A stretch of DNA of 64,000 nt, from the NCBI RefSeq assembly GCF_001401155.1, contig NZ_LJRO01000458.1:1-64000 (forward strand), read 5' to 3'. A model generated the notes under the pieces. That model was not told the DNA's origin. It saw nothing but the letters and a program-made list of their open reading frames with translations, and made no database searches. A program made the position numbers and the translations under genes. This stretch comes from Pseudomonas tremae. Its GTDB lineage: Bacteria; Pseudomonadota; Gammaproteobacteria; Pseudomonadales; Pseudomonadaceae. This document shows positions 23,640 through 32,926 of the stretch, one piece after another (position 1 is the first letter of the stretch; each line of letters begins with the position of its first letter).

Positions 23640-24482
23640 ATGCAACCAAAATCCAAGGCTGGCAGTTTTAACTGCGAGCTGAGCCCGCGCGCGCTCGACA
23701 GATGGAATCCCGCCATCAAAGCGGCCGTGGAGTCCACCAGCGATACCATTACCATCTATGGCGTTATTGGCCAGGACTGGTATGGGGAGGGCGTTACCGT
23801 CTCGCGTATCGACGCGGCCCTTCGCTCAATCGGCGATAAGCCAGCCACCGTCTATATCAATTCGCCAGGTGGCGACATGTTCGAAGGCCTGGCCATCTAC
23901 AACCGGCTCCGCGAGCACAGCCAGCCGATCACAACCAAGGTCCTGGGCCTGGCCGCCTCGGCTGCTTCGGTGATTTACATGGCCGGTGCAACGCGCGAAG
24001 TGGCCAGCAGCGGGTTTCTCATGATCCACAACTGCTGGACGCTGGCCGTCGGCAATCGCCATGACTTGCGCGATGTAGCGAACACGATGGAAGAGTTCGA
24101 TGCTGCGATGACAGACCTTTACGCAGACGGCAGTGGCCAGGCCGTTGCTGACATCGCCGAGATGATGGATGACGAGACGTTCATACGCGGCCGACGAGCA
24201 GTTGAGCTCGGCTTTGCAACGGCCGTTCTCTCATCTGACGAAATCACCGAGCGTGAAGACGAGCAGGCCCAACAGAATAACGCGCTGAAAGCTATGGATG
24301 TCGCGTTGGCAAAAGCCGGAATGGCCCGCAGCGAGCGGCGCGAACTCTTCGCCAATTTCAAGTCCAGCACGCCGCGCGCTGCTGGCGGGGGTACGCAATA
24401 CGCTGCCTTGTCCGATAAGCCCCGCGCTGTCGAGTTGGACCTGCCACCCCTGCCGAAACTCAACTTTTCCTTTCCCGTATGA
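23640..24482 (+). CDS. ClpP-like prohead protease
   Basis: 280 residues. VYINSPGGDMFEGLAIYNRL, VLGLAASAASVIYMAGATRE (catalytic Ser) and SSGFLMIHNCW (catalytic His) identify an S14-type head maturation protease. The C-terminal 80 residues are a low-complexity, probably scaffold-like or self-cleaved tail. It should trim the capsid delta domain. Confidence 0.92.
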   Translation: MQPKSKAGSFNCELSPRALDRWNPAIKAAVESTSDTITIYGVIGQDWYGEGVTVSRIDAALRSIGDKPATVYINSPGGDMFEGLAIYNRLREHSQPITTKVLGLAASAASVIYMAGATREVASSGFLMIHNCWTLAVGNRHDLRDVANTMEEFDAAMTDLYADGSGQAVADIAEMMDDETFIRGRRAVELGFATAVLSSDEITEREDEQAQQNNALKAMDVALAKAGMARSERRELFANFKSSTPRAAGGGTQYAALSDKPRAVELDLPPLPKLNFSFPV

Positions 24483-24493
24483 GGCTTCACACA

Positions 24494-25879
24494 ATGATGA
24501 AATTTCGTCTGTCCCCGGCATTCTTGATGGCTGTGTTGTCCATCGCTGCCTTGATCCCGCTGACCTTCGGTGCCACGCCCGAAGCAGTTATGGGTTCGCT
24601 TTTGCTGGTGGGTATTTCCACTGCGCTCGTAAAACGTGGAACCTCTCACTATCGCGGCTGGAATGCTCAGATGGGGAAAATCGGTGAGGATGACATCGAA
24701 ACCCAGTACAAGCAGACCCAGGCCAACCTCAAGGACATCGGTGATCAGCTCAAGGCACATGCCGAGCAGGCGCAGAAGAATGTCGATCGCCATGAAGGCC
24801 TGAGCAAAGAAACGTCGGCCAAGGTCGATGAGTTGTTGATGAAGCAGGGCGAACTGCAGGCTCGCGTGCTGGAAGCCGAGCAAAAGCTTGTCAATGCCAA
24901 CCGTGACACACAGCGCAACGAGGCCCCGAAGTCCGCTGGCGAGTTGGTCGTTACCAGCGAACATATGGAAGGCGTCAATTCGTCGTTCCGTGGCTCCCGT
25001 CGCGTTTCCGTACCTCGCGCCGCGATCACCACTACGTCCGCCGGTGGCTTGGCGGCCACGGAGCGTTTGGACACTGTTGCGCTGCCGGGCATGCGTCGGG
25101 CCACCATTCGCGATCTGGTTGCCCCCGGCCAGACCGAGGCTGGCTCGCTTGAGTACGTCCGCGAGACAGGCTTTACAAACAATGCTGCGATCGTAGCGGA
25201 GGGCTCTGCAAAGCCGTATTCCGAAATCACGACCGCCTTGGTTACAGCGTCGGTCCGTACTATCGCCCACCTGTTCAAAGCCTCGCGTCAGATTCTGGAT
25301 GACGCAAAGGCTTTGCAGAGCTACATCGATGCGCGGGCTCGGTATGGCTTGCTGCTCACTGAAGAGTCCCAGTTGCTGTACGGCAGCGGGGCTGGTGCAA
25401 ATCTGCAAGGGCTTGTTCCGGTAGCGAATCAATACACGTCTCCGGCTGGCTGGACCGTTACCGGCGAACAGCGCATCGACCGACTTCGCTTGGCCCTTTT
25501 GCAAGCTGAGCTGGCAGAGTTCCCTTCGGATGGCATCGTGCTGAACCCAACTGACTGGGCGCTGATTGAATTGATCAAAGACAGCCAGGGCCGCTATTTG
25601 ATCGGTCAGCCGCAGGAAGGCACTGCAGCTCGTCTGTGGAATCGCCCAGTAGTCTCAACCCAAGCCATGAAGCAAAACGACTTCCTGGTAGGTGCCTTCA
25701 AACTGGGTGCGCAGATCTTCGATCGTATGGAAGTTGAAGTTTTGATTTCCACCGAGAACGACAAGGACTTTGAGAACAACATGGTCACGCTTCGCGCTGA
25801 AGAACGCCTGGCGTTTGCCATCTACCGTACCGAAGCTTTCGTCACTGGCAAGCTCACGGCTGCGGCCGCTGCGGCTTAA
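24494..25879 (+). CDS. Major capsid protein, HK97 family
   Basis: 461 residues from the ATG at 24494 (GAGG nine bases upstream). Residues about 55-140 are a coiled-coil delta domain (KQTQANLKDIGDQLKAHAEQ), followed by the mature shell (from about residue 150, with GTAARLWNRPVV and ENNMVTLRAEERLAF). Unusually, two hydrophobic segments (FLMAVLSIAALIPLTF and VMGSLLLVGISTALV) precede the delta domain. They would be removed by the protease if cleavage follows the delta domain. Confidence 0.93.
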   Translation: MMKFRLSPAFLMAVLSIAALIPLTFGATPEAVMGSLLLVGISTALVKRGTSHYRGWNAQMGKIGEDDIETQYKQTQANLKDIGDQLKAHAEQAQKNVDRHEGLSKETSAKVDELLMKQGELQARVLEAEQKLVNANRDTQRNEAPKSAGELVVTSEHMEGVNSSFRGSRRVSVPRAAITTTSAGGLAATERLDTVALPGMRRATIRDLVAPGQTEAGSLEYVRETGFTNNAAIVAEGSAKPYSEITTALVTASVRTIAHLFKASRQILDDAKALQSYIDARARYGLLLTEESQLLYGSGAGANLQGLVPVANQYTSPAGWTVTGEQRIDRLRLALLQAELAEFPSDGIVLNPTDWALIELIKDSQGRYLIGQPQEGTAARLWNRPVVSTQAMKQNDFLVGAFKLGAQIFDRMEVEVLISTENDKDFENNMVTLRAEERLAFAIYRTEAFVTGKLTAAAAAA

Positions 25880-25929
25880 GCTGCCCAACCCCTAAAGTGG
25901 CCGGCATCCCCGGCCCACCGAGGTGAGAA

Positions 25930-26346
25930 ATGTCAGATGTATTGATCAAGCCGCTGCGGGCTTACGAGGACCGCGGCACCATCCGTGACACCGACAGCGA
26001 GCCTTATGCCGCGCCTGTATGGCTGGCCAAGGAGCTGGAGCAACTCAAGCTTTGCAAGATCGTAGGCGAGGTTGGAGACGCTCTGACGTCGAACTTCAGT
26101 GAGCGCTCGGCGCTGACGGTTGCGAAGAAGGGGCAGCGTTGGATCATTGTCGACGCTGAAGGCGCTCAGGTCAGCAACTTCATCGGCAGGAAGGAAGAGG
26201 CCGAAAGCGAATTAGCCAAACTTTCGGCCTTGACCACCCCGGATCCCGCCGTGAATCCTGAACCTGATGCTGCTATCGAAGGACCGCCTGTTCAAGGCGA
26301 GAATTTGATTCCGGAACCCGAGCAGCACCAACCACCTCTGGAGTGA
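25930..26346 (+). CDS. Head-region protein, unknown
   Basis: 138 residues between capsid and connector genes. An ordered N-terminal part (RGTIRDTDSEPYAAPVWLAK, LKLCKIVG) is followed by a central strand-rich part (GQRWIIVDAEGAQVSNFIG) and an acidic Pro-rich tail. Position suggests a head accessory or decoration protein; no family recognised. Confidence 0.6.
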   Translation: MSDVLIKPLRAYEDRGTIRDTDSEPYAAPVWLAKELEQLKLCKIVGEVGDALTSNFSERSALTVAKKGQRWIIVDAEGAQVSNFIGRKEEAESELAKLSALTTPDPAVNPEPDAAIEGPPVQGENLIPEPEQHQPPLE

Positions 26347-26349
26347 CAC

Positions 26350-26826
26350 ATGCCCGTCATCAGCATAGAAACGGCCATGCATCACCTGCACGCCGAATCC
26401 GAAGATCAGCCGCTTGTGGAGGCATTGCTCGGCGCGGCTGAGGAAGCCGCTATGCAGTTTTTGCAGCGCCGGTTCTATGCCGATAAAGAGTCTGCCGAAT
26501 CCGCCAAGGTTGGCACCGTTGATCGCATACGTGAGGCCCGTTCTGCCTATCAAGCGGCGAAGACGGAGGCGGAGCTACCAGAGAACGCCGACATACGCTG
26601 CACATTAGTGGAGCGGGCGCGCCAGGCTTTGGCCGATTCGTATGAGTCCATCGACATGGACGATTTCGGAATAGTGGTCAACCCTGCCATTCAGGCCGCG
26701 TGTCTACTCAAGCTGGGACACCTGTTCGCCAACCGCGAGGAAGTGGTAATTGGCACGACTGCTACGGAGATGCCGCTGGCGTCCAAGTCTTTACTCATGC
26801 CATACCGCATCAGGATGGGCGTGTAA
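26350..26826 (+). CDS. Head-tail connector, gp6-like
   Basis: 158 residues. VISIETAMHHLHAESEDQPL, then EEAAMQFLQRRFYAD and AIQAACLLKLGHLFANREEV are typical of the HK97 gp6-type connector that attaches under the portal. Confidence 0.85.
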   Translation: MPVISIETAMHHLHAESEDQPLVEALLGAAEEAAMQFLQRRFYADKESAESAKVGTVDRIREARSAYQAAKTEAELPENADIRCTLVERARQALADSYESIDMDDFGIVVNPAIQAACLLKLGHLFANREEVVIGTTATEMPLASKSLLMPYRIRMGV

Positions 26827-27164
26827 TGCGTGCCGGACGACTTCGACATCGCGTTACGTTCCAGGCGCTGGGCCGACTGCAGGACCCTGACACTGGTGAA
26901 GAACTGGAGAGCTGGCAAACGGTGTGGGACAAAGTACCCGCAGCGGTCGAGCCGCTAAGCGCCAGGGATTTTATTGCTGCCCAGGCCAGCCAGTCAGAGG
27001 CAACCGCACGGATGGTGATCCGCTACCGAGCCGGTGTGCTGCCTACGATGCGAATCCTGTACCGGGGGGATACCTACGACATCAAAGGCCCGCCTTTGCC
27101 CGATCCCGATTCAGGTCTGGACTATCTCACCATCCTGGTGGCCAAGGGGGTCAACGATGGCTGA
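26826..27164 (+). CDS. Head closure protein, gp7/gp16-like
   Basis: 112 residues, start overlapping the previous stop (TAATG). MRAGRLRHRVTFQ, SWQTVWDKVPAAVEPLSARD, and MRILYRGDTYDIKGP match the head-tail joining family that closes the connector. Confidence 0.88.
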   Translation: MRAGRLRHRVTFQALGRLQDPDTGEELESWQTVWDKVPAAVEPLSARDFIAAQASQSEATARMVIRYRAGVLPTMRILYRGDTYDIKGPPLPDPDSGLDYLTILVAKGVNDG

Positions 27165-27642
27165 CTCAGTGGATTTCCAGCTGCAGGGAATTGACTCTCT
27201 CGTTGGGAAACTCGAATCAATCACTCAGGACATGAAGCGTAAAGGCGGTAGGTCGGCGCTGCGAAAGGCTGCACAGCTGGTGGCCAACAAGATGAAAGAG
27301 GGCGCGCAACGGATAGATGATCCTGAAACAGGCCGATCTATCGCGGACAACGTTGCGCTTCGCTGGAACGGGAAATTGTTTAAGTCCAGCGGGGACCTGG
27401 GTTTCCGGGTTGGTGTCCTGCAAGGCGCTGTCCTCAAGAAAGGCGGCGACAAATCTGCGAACGCTGCGACGCCTCATTGGCGTCTGATCGAATTCGGTAC
27501 TTCCAAAATGCGGGCGGATCCATTCGCGCGAAAAGCCTTGGCCGACAACATAGCGGAGGCAACCAACACATTCATCACTGAATACGAGAAGGCCATTGAC
27601 CGCGCGATTAAACGAGCGGCCAAGGCCGCAGGGGGGGCGTGA
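27157..27642 (+). CDS. HK97 gp10-like tail-completion protein
   Basis: 161 residues. VDFQLQGIDSLVGKLESI, then AAQLVANKMKEGAQRID and HWRLIEFGTSKMRADPFAR are typical of the gp10/minor tail Z-like family that acts at the neck. It overlaps both neighbouring genes. Confidence 0.85.
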   Translation: MADSVDFQLQGIDSLVGKLESITQDMKRKGGRSALRKAAQLVANKMKEGAQRIDDPETGRSIADNVALRWNGKLFKSSGDLGFRVGVLQGAVLKKGGDKSANAATPHWRLIEFGTSKMRADPFARKALADNIAEATNTFITEYEKAIDRAIKRAAKAAGGA

Positions 27643-28010
27643 TGTCATATGCACCCATATTCGCGGTATGCGCTGCTGACGCAGGCGTGACGGCACTCCT
27701 CGGCGTCAGCCCCACCAGGCTCTATCCGTTCGATGATGCACCCGAAGGTGTGGCGAAGCCGTATGCAGTCTGGCAGCTTATCACCGGCAGCCCAGAAAAC
27801 TACCTCGCAGGCCGTCCTGACGCCGACAGCTTCACGCTGCAGGTCGACGTATATGCAGCCACTGGCAGCGATGCGAGGGCTGTGACCGCCGCAATCAGCA
27901 ACGCCATTGAGCTGCAAGCTTATGTGGTCCGCTGGGGCGGCGAGAGCAAAGACGCCGAAACAAAGTTGTACCGGTCGAGTTTCGATGTCGACTGGATAGT
28001 GCTCAGGTAG
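27642..28010 (+). CDS. Tail terminator, DUF3168 family
   Basis: 122 residues. PIFAVCAADAGVTALLGVSP, TRLYPFDDAPEGVAKPYAVW and LQVDVYAATGSDARAV match DUF3168 (gp11/U-like), which caps the tail tube. It is followed by an intrinsic terminator. Confidence 0.85.
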   Translation: MSYAPIFAVCAADAGVTALLGVSPTRLYPFDDAPEGVAKPYAVWQLITGSPENYLAGRPDADSFTLQVDVYAATGSDARAVTAAISNAIELQAYVVRWGGESKDAETKLYRSSFDVDWIVLR

Positions 28011-28028
28011 TCCCAACCAACTTTACAG

Positions 28029-28050
28029 CCCGCCATTAGCGGGTTTTTTT
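28029..28050 (+). terminator. Intrinsic terminator between neck and tail genes
   Basis: CCCGC, loop CATTA, GCGGG, then T7. It lies between the tail terminator gene and the major tail gene, so it may lower or shape late transcription in the absence of antitermination. Confidence 0.85.
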
Positions 28051-28073
28051 ATGCCCGACATTTGGAGAACACA

Positions 28074-28574
28074 ATGGCGATTTTGACTCAAGGCACCCAG
28101 ATGTATGCGCTGGTGCCTACAACTGCAGACCCGACAAAGCTGGAGGTTATCGAGGTGGAATGCATTACAGCGTTCAACCCGGGCGGCAACCCAGCAGACC
28201 AAGTTGAAATTACGTGCCTGAGTGACAAGGTAAGGCGATACCTGCGCGGCTTGCGTACGCCTGGACAGGCTTCGTTCTCAGTAGACGCTGATCCGAAAAA
28301 CGCCTCGCACGTCCGGCTTTACCAGCTTTCCGAGGATGACTCGGTCGAAAATACGTCGTGGGTCGTTGGCTGGGCTGATGGCTTCGATATCAAGCCCACC
28401 TTAAATGCGGCTGGCGATGATTTCGAGCTGCCACCGACACGCACCTGGTTCGTGTTCGACGGCTATGTCGCCGACTTCCCATTCGACTTCGCAGGAAACA
28501 CAGTTGTGAAGACTGCGGGCACCATCCAGCGCTCCGGCGGCTCCGCCTGGATTCGCAAGTCGGCTAACGCATAA
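28074..28574 (+). CDS. Major tail tube protein
   Basis: 166 residues from the ATG at 28074 with GGAG upstream. GTQMYALVPTTADPTKLEVI, FNPGGNPADQVEITCLSDKV and PGQASFSVDADPKNASH are the hallmarks of lambda V/HK97-type tube proteins. Confidence 0.88.
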   Translation: MAILTQGTQMYALVPTTADPTKLEVIEVECITAFNPGGNPADQVEITCLSDKVRRYLRGLRTPGQASFSVDADPKNASHVRLYQLSEDDSVENTSWVVGWADGFDIKPTLNAAGDDFELPPTRTWFVFDGYVADFPFDFAGNTVVKTAGTIQRSGGSAWIRKSANA

Positions 28575-28583
28575 GGCATCGCG

Positions 28584-29021
28584 ATGAAATTAAGTCTTGA
28601 AAGCTTGCGCGGCGTCGGTGCGTTTACCGGCCGCCCTGTTGAGAAAGAAATCAAATGGCAGCAGGGCGAAGAAGAAATCGTCGCCACGGTCTACGTCAGG
28701 CCGCTGGGGTTTCAAACGGCGATCAACGATGCGCTATCCGCCGCTGGCAAGGTGCAGGTTCACGCGGGCCGAATTGCCGCAAGTATCTGCGACGAAGAAG
28801 GGAAGCCCGTCTTCACGGTTGAAGACATCACCGGTGAAGCTGATCCAACGCGTGGCTCGCTCGACCCCAGCCTGACTTTCGCGTTGCTGACAGTCATCGC
28901 CCAGGTCAACAACTTGGGAAAGACGGCGCCCTCTCCGACGAAGAAGAGTTCTGGCACGAGCTCGTCCTCGCCGGCATCGGCGGGCGTACGATCGCGGAAG
29001 CCAAGGAAACCCTCAGCCTGA
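28584..29021 (+). CDS. Tail assembly chaperone G (zero-frame product)
   Basis: 145 residues. LESLRGVGAFTGRPVEKEIK, then ATVYVRPLGFQTAIN and an acidic middle resemble lambda G-type chaperones. The last 30 residues are Ser/Lys-rich. Most ribosomes make this form; a fraction slip at 28916 to make the longer product. Confidence 0.85.
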   Translation: MKLSLESLRGVGAFTGRPVEKEIKWQQGEEEIVATVYVRPLGFQTAINDALSAAGKVQVHAGRIAASICDEEGKPVFTVEDITGEADPTRGSLDPSLTFALLTVIAQVNNLGKTAPSPTKKSSGTSSSSPASAGVRSRKPRKPSA

Positions 29022-29224
29022 ATGAGTTCAGGTCCTGGCTGAAGTACCGGGCGCTACGTGGCTCTCTGAACATCGGCATGCGGGTGGAACGCGGATCGGC
29101 ATTGCTCGCAATGATGTACGCCAACGTGAATTACAAGGACGGTCCGTACAAGATTTTCGACTTCATGCAGCATGAGGTCGAGCCGCCCATCAGTCTCGAG
29201 CAGGCTATGGAAAGCTGGGCATAA
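28584..29224 (+). CDS. Tail chaperone GT, -1 frameshift product
   Basis: The zero frame reads to codon 113 at the slippery heptamer GGGAAAG (28916-28922, read as G GGA AAG). A -1 slip then opens 100 more codons (DEEEFWHELVLAGIGGRTIA, ending LEQAMESWA) to a stop at 29222. The total is 213 residues. The heptamer is the same as lambda's, and the T part is a conserved tail-assembly sequence with no start codon of its own. The product should hold the tape measure during tail assembly. Confidence 0.85.
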
Positions 29225-29271
29225 AACTTAAAAGGCCCGCACAGCGGGCTTTACCTTTGGAGGCGAGTTGA

Positions 29272-31845
29272 ATGAGCAAGTCACTGGGCACGCTCACGCT
29301 GGATTTGGTGGCCAGGATCGGTTCCTTCACTGGCCCTCTTGACAGGGCGAGCCAAGAGGCAAAGAAACGCAACGCGGAAATTGCCAAGTCTTTTGAAAAC
29401 CTGGCCAAGGGTGTGGGCGTTGCCATCGCAGCTGTCCCTGCCGCTCTGACAGGGTTGGTCGCCTACACGGCCGGCAGCGCTAAGGAAATCTCCAACCTTG
29501 CAGCGCTGGCTGGTCTTGGAACAACCGAGTTCCAGAAGTATGCGGCGGGCGCGAAAACTGTTGGCGTTGAGCAGGACAAGCTCGCGGACATCTTCAAGGA
29601 TACCAACGACAAGCTGGGCGACTTCTTCAACACCGGCGGCGGCGAGCTGAAAGACTTCTTCGAGGTCATCGCGCCGAAGGTCGGCGTGACAGCGGAGAGT
29701 TTCAAAAAGCTCAACAGCGCCGAAGCTCTTCAGTTGTATGTTTCGACCCTTGAGAAAGCAAATGTCTCCCAGGCTGAAATGACCTTCTATATGGAAGGCA
29801 TTGCCGACGAGGCTAGCGCGCTCGTTCCCTTATTGCGCAACGGTGGGAAAGAGTTTAAGCAGCTGGGCGATGCTGCGGAGTCCGCCGGCGCTATTCTCAG
29901 CGTTCAAACCATAGCCGTCTCGAAACAGTTTTCGAGCGAGCTTGTGGGGCTCATGCAGAACTTGCAGGGGACAAAAAACAAGATCGCTGATGATTTCATG
30001 CCAGTGGTTCAGCAATTGACAAAAGACCTTAACGACAGCGTCAAAGCGGGCGGCGGTGTAACAAAGGTCGTCGGGGAGATGGGCGACAAGCTTGTTACCG
30101 TAACTGCATTTGTCGTTAGTGCTGGCGATGGAGTTGCGAGAGTATTCAAGATCGTTTCGGATACCCTTGTCGGTATGTACGCGACGGCAGTTGGCTACAC
30201 ATCTTCGATGATGGCGGATGTCGCGGGGGGATTGGCAAAGTTCACCATTGGTGATGTATCCAAACAGTTCATAGCAGACAGTGTCCGCCTGCGCGATGAG
30301 GCTAAAGTGAACTTTGGCGCTGCCGCTGAGGCAGCGGCAGGGATTAAAGCAAGTCTCGAAACTCCACTCGCGGGCGATACGATTCAGAAATACATCACCG
30401 ATGCGCGTGCTGCGGCGGGCGAGTACCAGCGCCTGTTTGGCGGCGTTGGCTTCAGTGATCAGGGCGGAACAGGTAGCGGAGTCGACCCCAAAGCGTTGGA
30501 AGCAGCCAAGCAGGCTGCAAAAGACGCTGCGTCGGCGGCGAAGAAACTGAGCGATACCTTCAAAGGCTCCGAGACCGATCTGCAGCGCCAGATCGCGCTG
30601 ATCAATACCAGCGCGGATGCGCAGAAAAACGCCACGGAAGTGGACAAGATTCGCTTCGAAGTCGCGTCGGGCAAGCTGGTCGGGATCAACGCTGTTCAGC
30701 AGAAGCGCCTCGAGGGGCTGGCATCGGAGCTGGATGCTCTCCAAAAACTCAAGGTTGCGAACGAGGAAGAGGCCAAGGCGGTCAGCTTCCTTGCGACCCT
30801 CAAAGATGAAAATGCTTCCGTCGGTGCTGGCTTCGACATGGAGCTCGCTGGCGCTGGGATGGGCGACAAGGCCCGGGACCGCTTGAAGCAGGATATGGCC
30901 ATTCAGGAGGATTATGCGCGCAAGGCTGCGGACCTCCAGGCGCAGCGCAACTCCGGCGATATCAGCGCCGAGCTGTACGCCAAAGAGACCGGCATGCTCT
31001 CCGACGCGCTGGCTGAACGGATGGTCAAGCAGCAGGACTATTACAACCAGGTCGACGAAGCCCAGTCCAAGTGGATGGATGGCGTAAGCGATGCTTGGCA
31101 GGACTACGTAGACGCCGCCGAAAACTATTCCGCCATCGCAGCTGATTTCGTGTCTGGCAGTCTGGATGATTTGACCGGCGGGTTGGGCGACGTTTTCTCC
31201 GATGTGGTAACCGGCGCAAAGGACGCTGGCGATGCGATTGCGGATTTTGCGAGCAACATGGGCAAGTCGGTGATCAATGCGCTTTCCGACATGGCCGCGC
31301 AGTGGTTGATCTACCAGGGCATTCAGTTGCTCGTTGGCAAAAGCGGGCAGTCGGCGGCGGCAGCGGGTCTTATCGCAAACGCACAAGCGGCATCGGCTCA
31401 GGCCGCGTTGAATGCCTACGCATCGACCGCCGGTATTCCCCTGATTGGCCCCGCAGCCGCGCCGGCCGCAGCAATCGCGGCTGCTGCTGCAACCGCACCG
31501 ATGGTGGCCTCTGTATCCGCATCAGCTCTAGCCGGCATGGCCCACAACGGTATGGACAACATCCCGAAGGAAGGCACCTGGCTGCTCGATGGTGGCGAGC
31601 GAGTGCTCAACCCTAACCAGAACCGCGACCTGACCAAGTACCTCGCCGACAAGTCTGGAACTGGCGGGGGCGGCGGCACCCCGATCACCATCAACGCACC
31701 CGTTACCGTGCAAGCCCAGCCCGGCGTCAGCGATGCAGATGCAATGCGACAGGGTAAAGCTGCTGGCGAAGCGTTGGCTCAAGAGGTGCGCAGCGTACTG
31801 CAGCGTGAAATGGGGCAGGGCGGCTTGCTCTGGAGGCGCGCGTAA
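29272..31845 (+). CDS. Tail tape measure protein
   Basis: 857 residues, the longest tail gene after J. It has a lambda H-like N-terminus (LGTLTLDLVARIGSFTGPLD), long helices, an Ala-rich hydrophobic region around 700-760 that may act in DNA ejection, and the typical GTWLLDGGERVLN near the C-terminus. Its length sets tail length. A weak hairpin with GCCCGC/GCGGGC (29231-29252) precedes its ribosome site. Confidence 0.93.
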   Translation: MSKSLGTLTLDLVARIGSFTGPLDRASQEAKKRNAEIAKSFENLAKGVGVAIAAVPAALTGLVAYTAGSAKEISNLAALAGLGTTEFQKYAAGAKTVGVEQDKLADIFKDTNDKLGDFFNTGGGELKDFFEVIAPKVGVTAESFKKLNSAEALQLYVSTLEKANVSQAEMTFYMEGIADEASALVPLLRNGGKEFKQLGDAAESAGAILSVQTIAVSKQFSSELVGLMQNLQGTKNKIADDFMPVVQQLTKDLNDSVKAGGGVTKVVGEMGDKLVTVTAFVVSAGDGVARVFKIVSDTLVGMYATAVGYTSSMMADVAGGLAKFTIGDVSKQFIADSVRLRDEAKVNFGAAAEAAAGIKASLETPLAGDTIQKYITDARAAAGEYQRLFGGVGFSDQGGTGSGVDPKALEAAKQAAKDAASAAKKLSDTFKGSETDLQRQIALINTSADAQKNATEVDKIRFEVASGKLVGINAVQQKRLEGLASELDALQKLKVANEEEAKAVSFLATLKDENASVGAGFDMELAGAGMGDKARDRLKQDMAIQEDYARKAADLQAQRNSGDISAELYAKETGMLSDALAERMVKQQDYYNQVDEAQSKWMDGVSDAWQDYVDAAENYSAIAADFVSGSLDDLTGGLGDVFSDVVTGAKDAGDAIADFASNMGKSVINALSDMAAQWLIYQGIQLLVGKSGQSAAAAGLIANAQAASAQAALNAYASTAGIPLIGPAAAPAAAIAAAAATAPMVASVSASALAGMAHNGMDNIPKEGTWLLDGGERVLNPNQNRDLTKYLADKSGTGGGGGTPITINAPVTVQAQPGVSDADAMRQGKAAGEALAQEVRSVLQREMGQGGLLWRRA

Positions 31846-32189
31846 TGGCTGAGACATTCGATTTTGATGTACAGGTCGGAGCGTCTGGGGACGTGAAGCA
31901 GCGCACCTGGTCGAACGACTTTGGCGACGGCTACACCCAGGCAGGCGGCGTAGGCATCAACACCAAATCGCAGGCGTGGGACGTGACGGTGACCGGGCGG
32001 TTCGGCGCGGGCCAGAAGCTCCAGCAGGTTCAGGACTTCCTTGATCGGCATGAGGGCTTCAAGTCATTCCTCTGGACACCGCCGGGAAGCGGGCAAGGCC
32101 GATACGCAGCAAACGGCTACAAACTGTCGACCCTCGGCAACGGTCTGCACTCACTGTCCACGAACTTCAAGCAAACCTTCAAACCCTGA
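31845..32189 (+). CDS. Minor tail protein M-like
   Basis: 114 residues. FDFDVQVGASGDVKQRTWSN, GDGYTQAGGVGINTKSQ and HEGFKSFLWTPPG match the minor tail protein M family at the tail tip base. The start overlaps the tape measure stop. Confidence 0.9.
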   Translation: MAETFDFDVQVGASGDVKQRTWSNDFGDGYTQAGGVGINTKSQAWDVTVTGRFGAGQKLQQVQDFLDRHEGFKSFLWTPPGSGQGRYAANGYKLSTLGNGLHSLSTNFKQTFKP

Positions 32190-32211
32190 CCCCGCCGAGT
32201 GCGGGGTTTTT
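32190..32211 (+). terminator. Intrinsic terminator after M-like gene
   Basis: CCCCGC, loop CGAGT, GCGGGG, then T5, between the M-like and L-like genes. Confidence 0.8.
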
Positions 32212-32225
32212 CGTAGGTAACCACC

Positions 32226-32924
32226 ATGATTTACAGCGCGGACATCCAGAAACTGGAGCCCGGCAACCAGATTCGTCTATACGAATTGGATGCCACCCGG
32301 CTTGGAGCAACGCTCTGGCGCTTCCACGGGCATGAGCATGAGGGTGACATCATCTGGCAGGGGCAGCTGTATTCCCCGATCCAGATTGAGGTCACCGGCT
32401 TGGATATCCGAGGTGATGGTCGGCCAGCAACGCCGAAGCTCAAATTGGCCAATGAGCTGTCGGGAATTCCGCGAGCAGTTTCAGCGATTTGCCTTCAGTT
32501 CAAGGACCTCGCTGGCGCGGACTTCAAGGTGATCGAAACCTTCAAGCACTTCCTGGATGCCGCGAACTTCGACGGGGGCAACCCAGATGCCGCGGATCAG
32601 AGCCGCGTCAGCCTGTGGAAAATCGAGCAGAAGACCGAAGAAAACTTCTCGACGGTCGGGTTCGAGCTGTCCAGCCCCATCGACATGGAAGGCCAGCAGC
32701 TTCCTGCCCAGCAGATCACCAAGCTGTGCCGCTGGGCCATGCGTGGCCAGTACCGGCAGGAGGCCTGCGCTTACACCGGCACCGCGATGTTCGATAAGAA
32801 GAACGAACCCACCGACAACCCTGCGCTTGACCGCTGCGGCGGCTGGTGGAGCAGCTGCAAGTTGCGCGGCAATACCCGCCGGTTCGGCGGATCAATGGGC
32901 GCGAGCCTGATCGCCAAGGGGTAA
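32226..32924 (+). CDS. Minor tail protein L-like
   Basis: 232 residues. MIYSADIQKLEPGNQIRLYE, then YSPIQIEVTGLDIRGDG, and a Cys-bearing C-terminal part (LCRWAMRGQYRQEACAYTG, DRCGGWWSSCKLR). The lambda protein carries an iron-sulfur cluster in its C-terminal domain, and four cysteines here are placed for the same. Confidence 0.9.
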   Translation: MIYSADIQKLEPGNQIRLYELDATRLGATLWRFHGHEHEGDIIWQGQLYSPIQIEVTGLDIRGDGRPATPKLKLANELSGIPRAVSAICLQFKDLAGADFKVIETFKHFLDAANFDGGNPDAADQSRVSLWKIEQKTEENFSTVGFELSSPIDMEGQQLPAQQITKLCRWAMRGQYRQEACAYTGTAMFDKKNEPTDNPALDRCGGWWSSCKLRGNTRRFGGSMGASLIAKG

Positions 32925-32926
32925 CC

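Noticed and set aside
24119..25504. 461-codon open frame antisense to protease and capsid genes
   Set aside because: Both + strand genes are well supported; antisense product has no motif.
29830..31386. 518-codon open frame antisense to the tape measure gene
   Set aside because: No ribosome site or recognisable domain; the tape measure frame explains the sequence.
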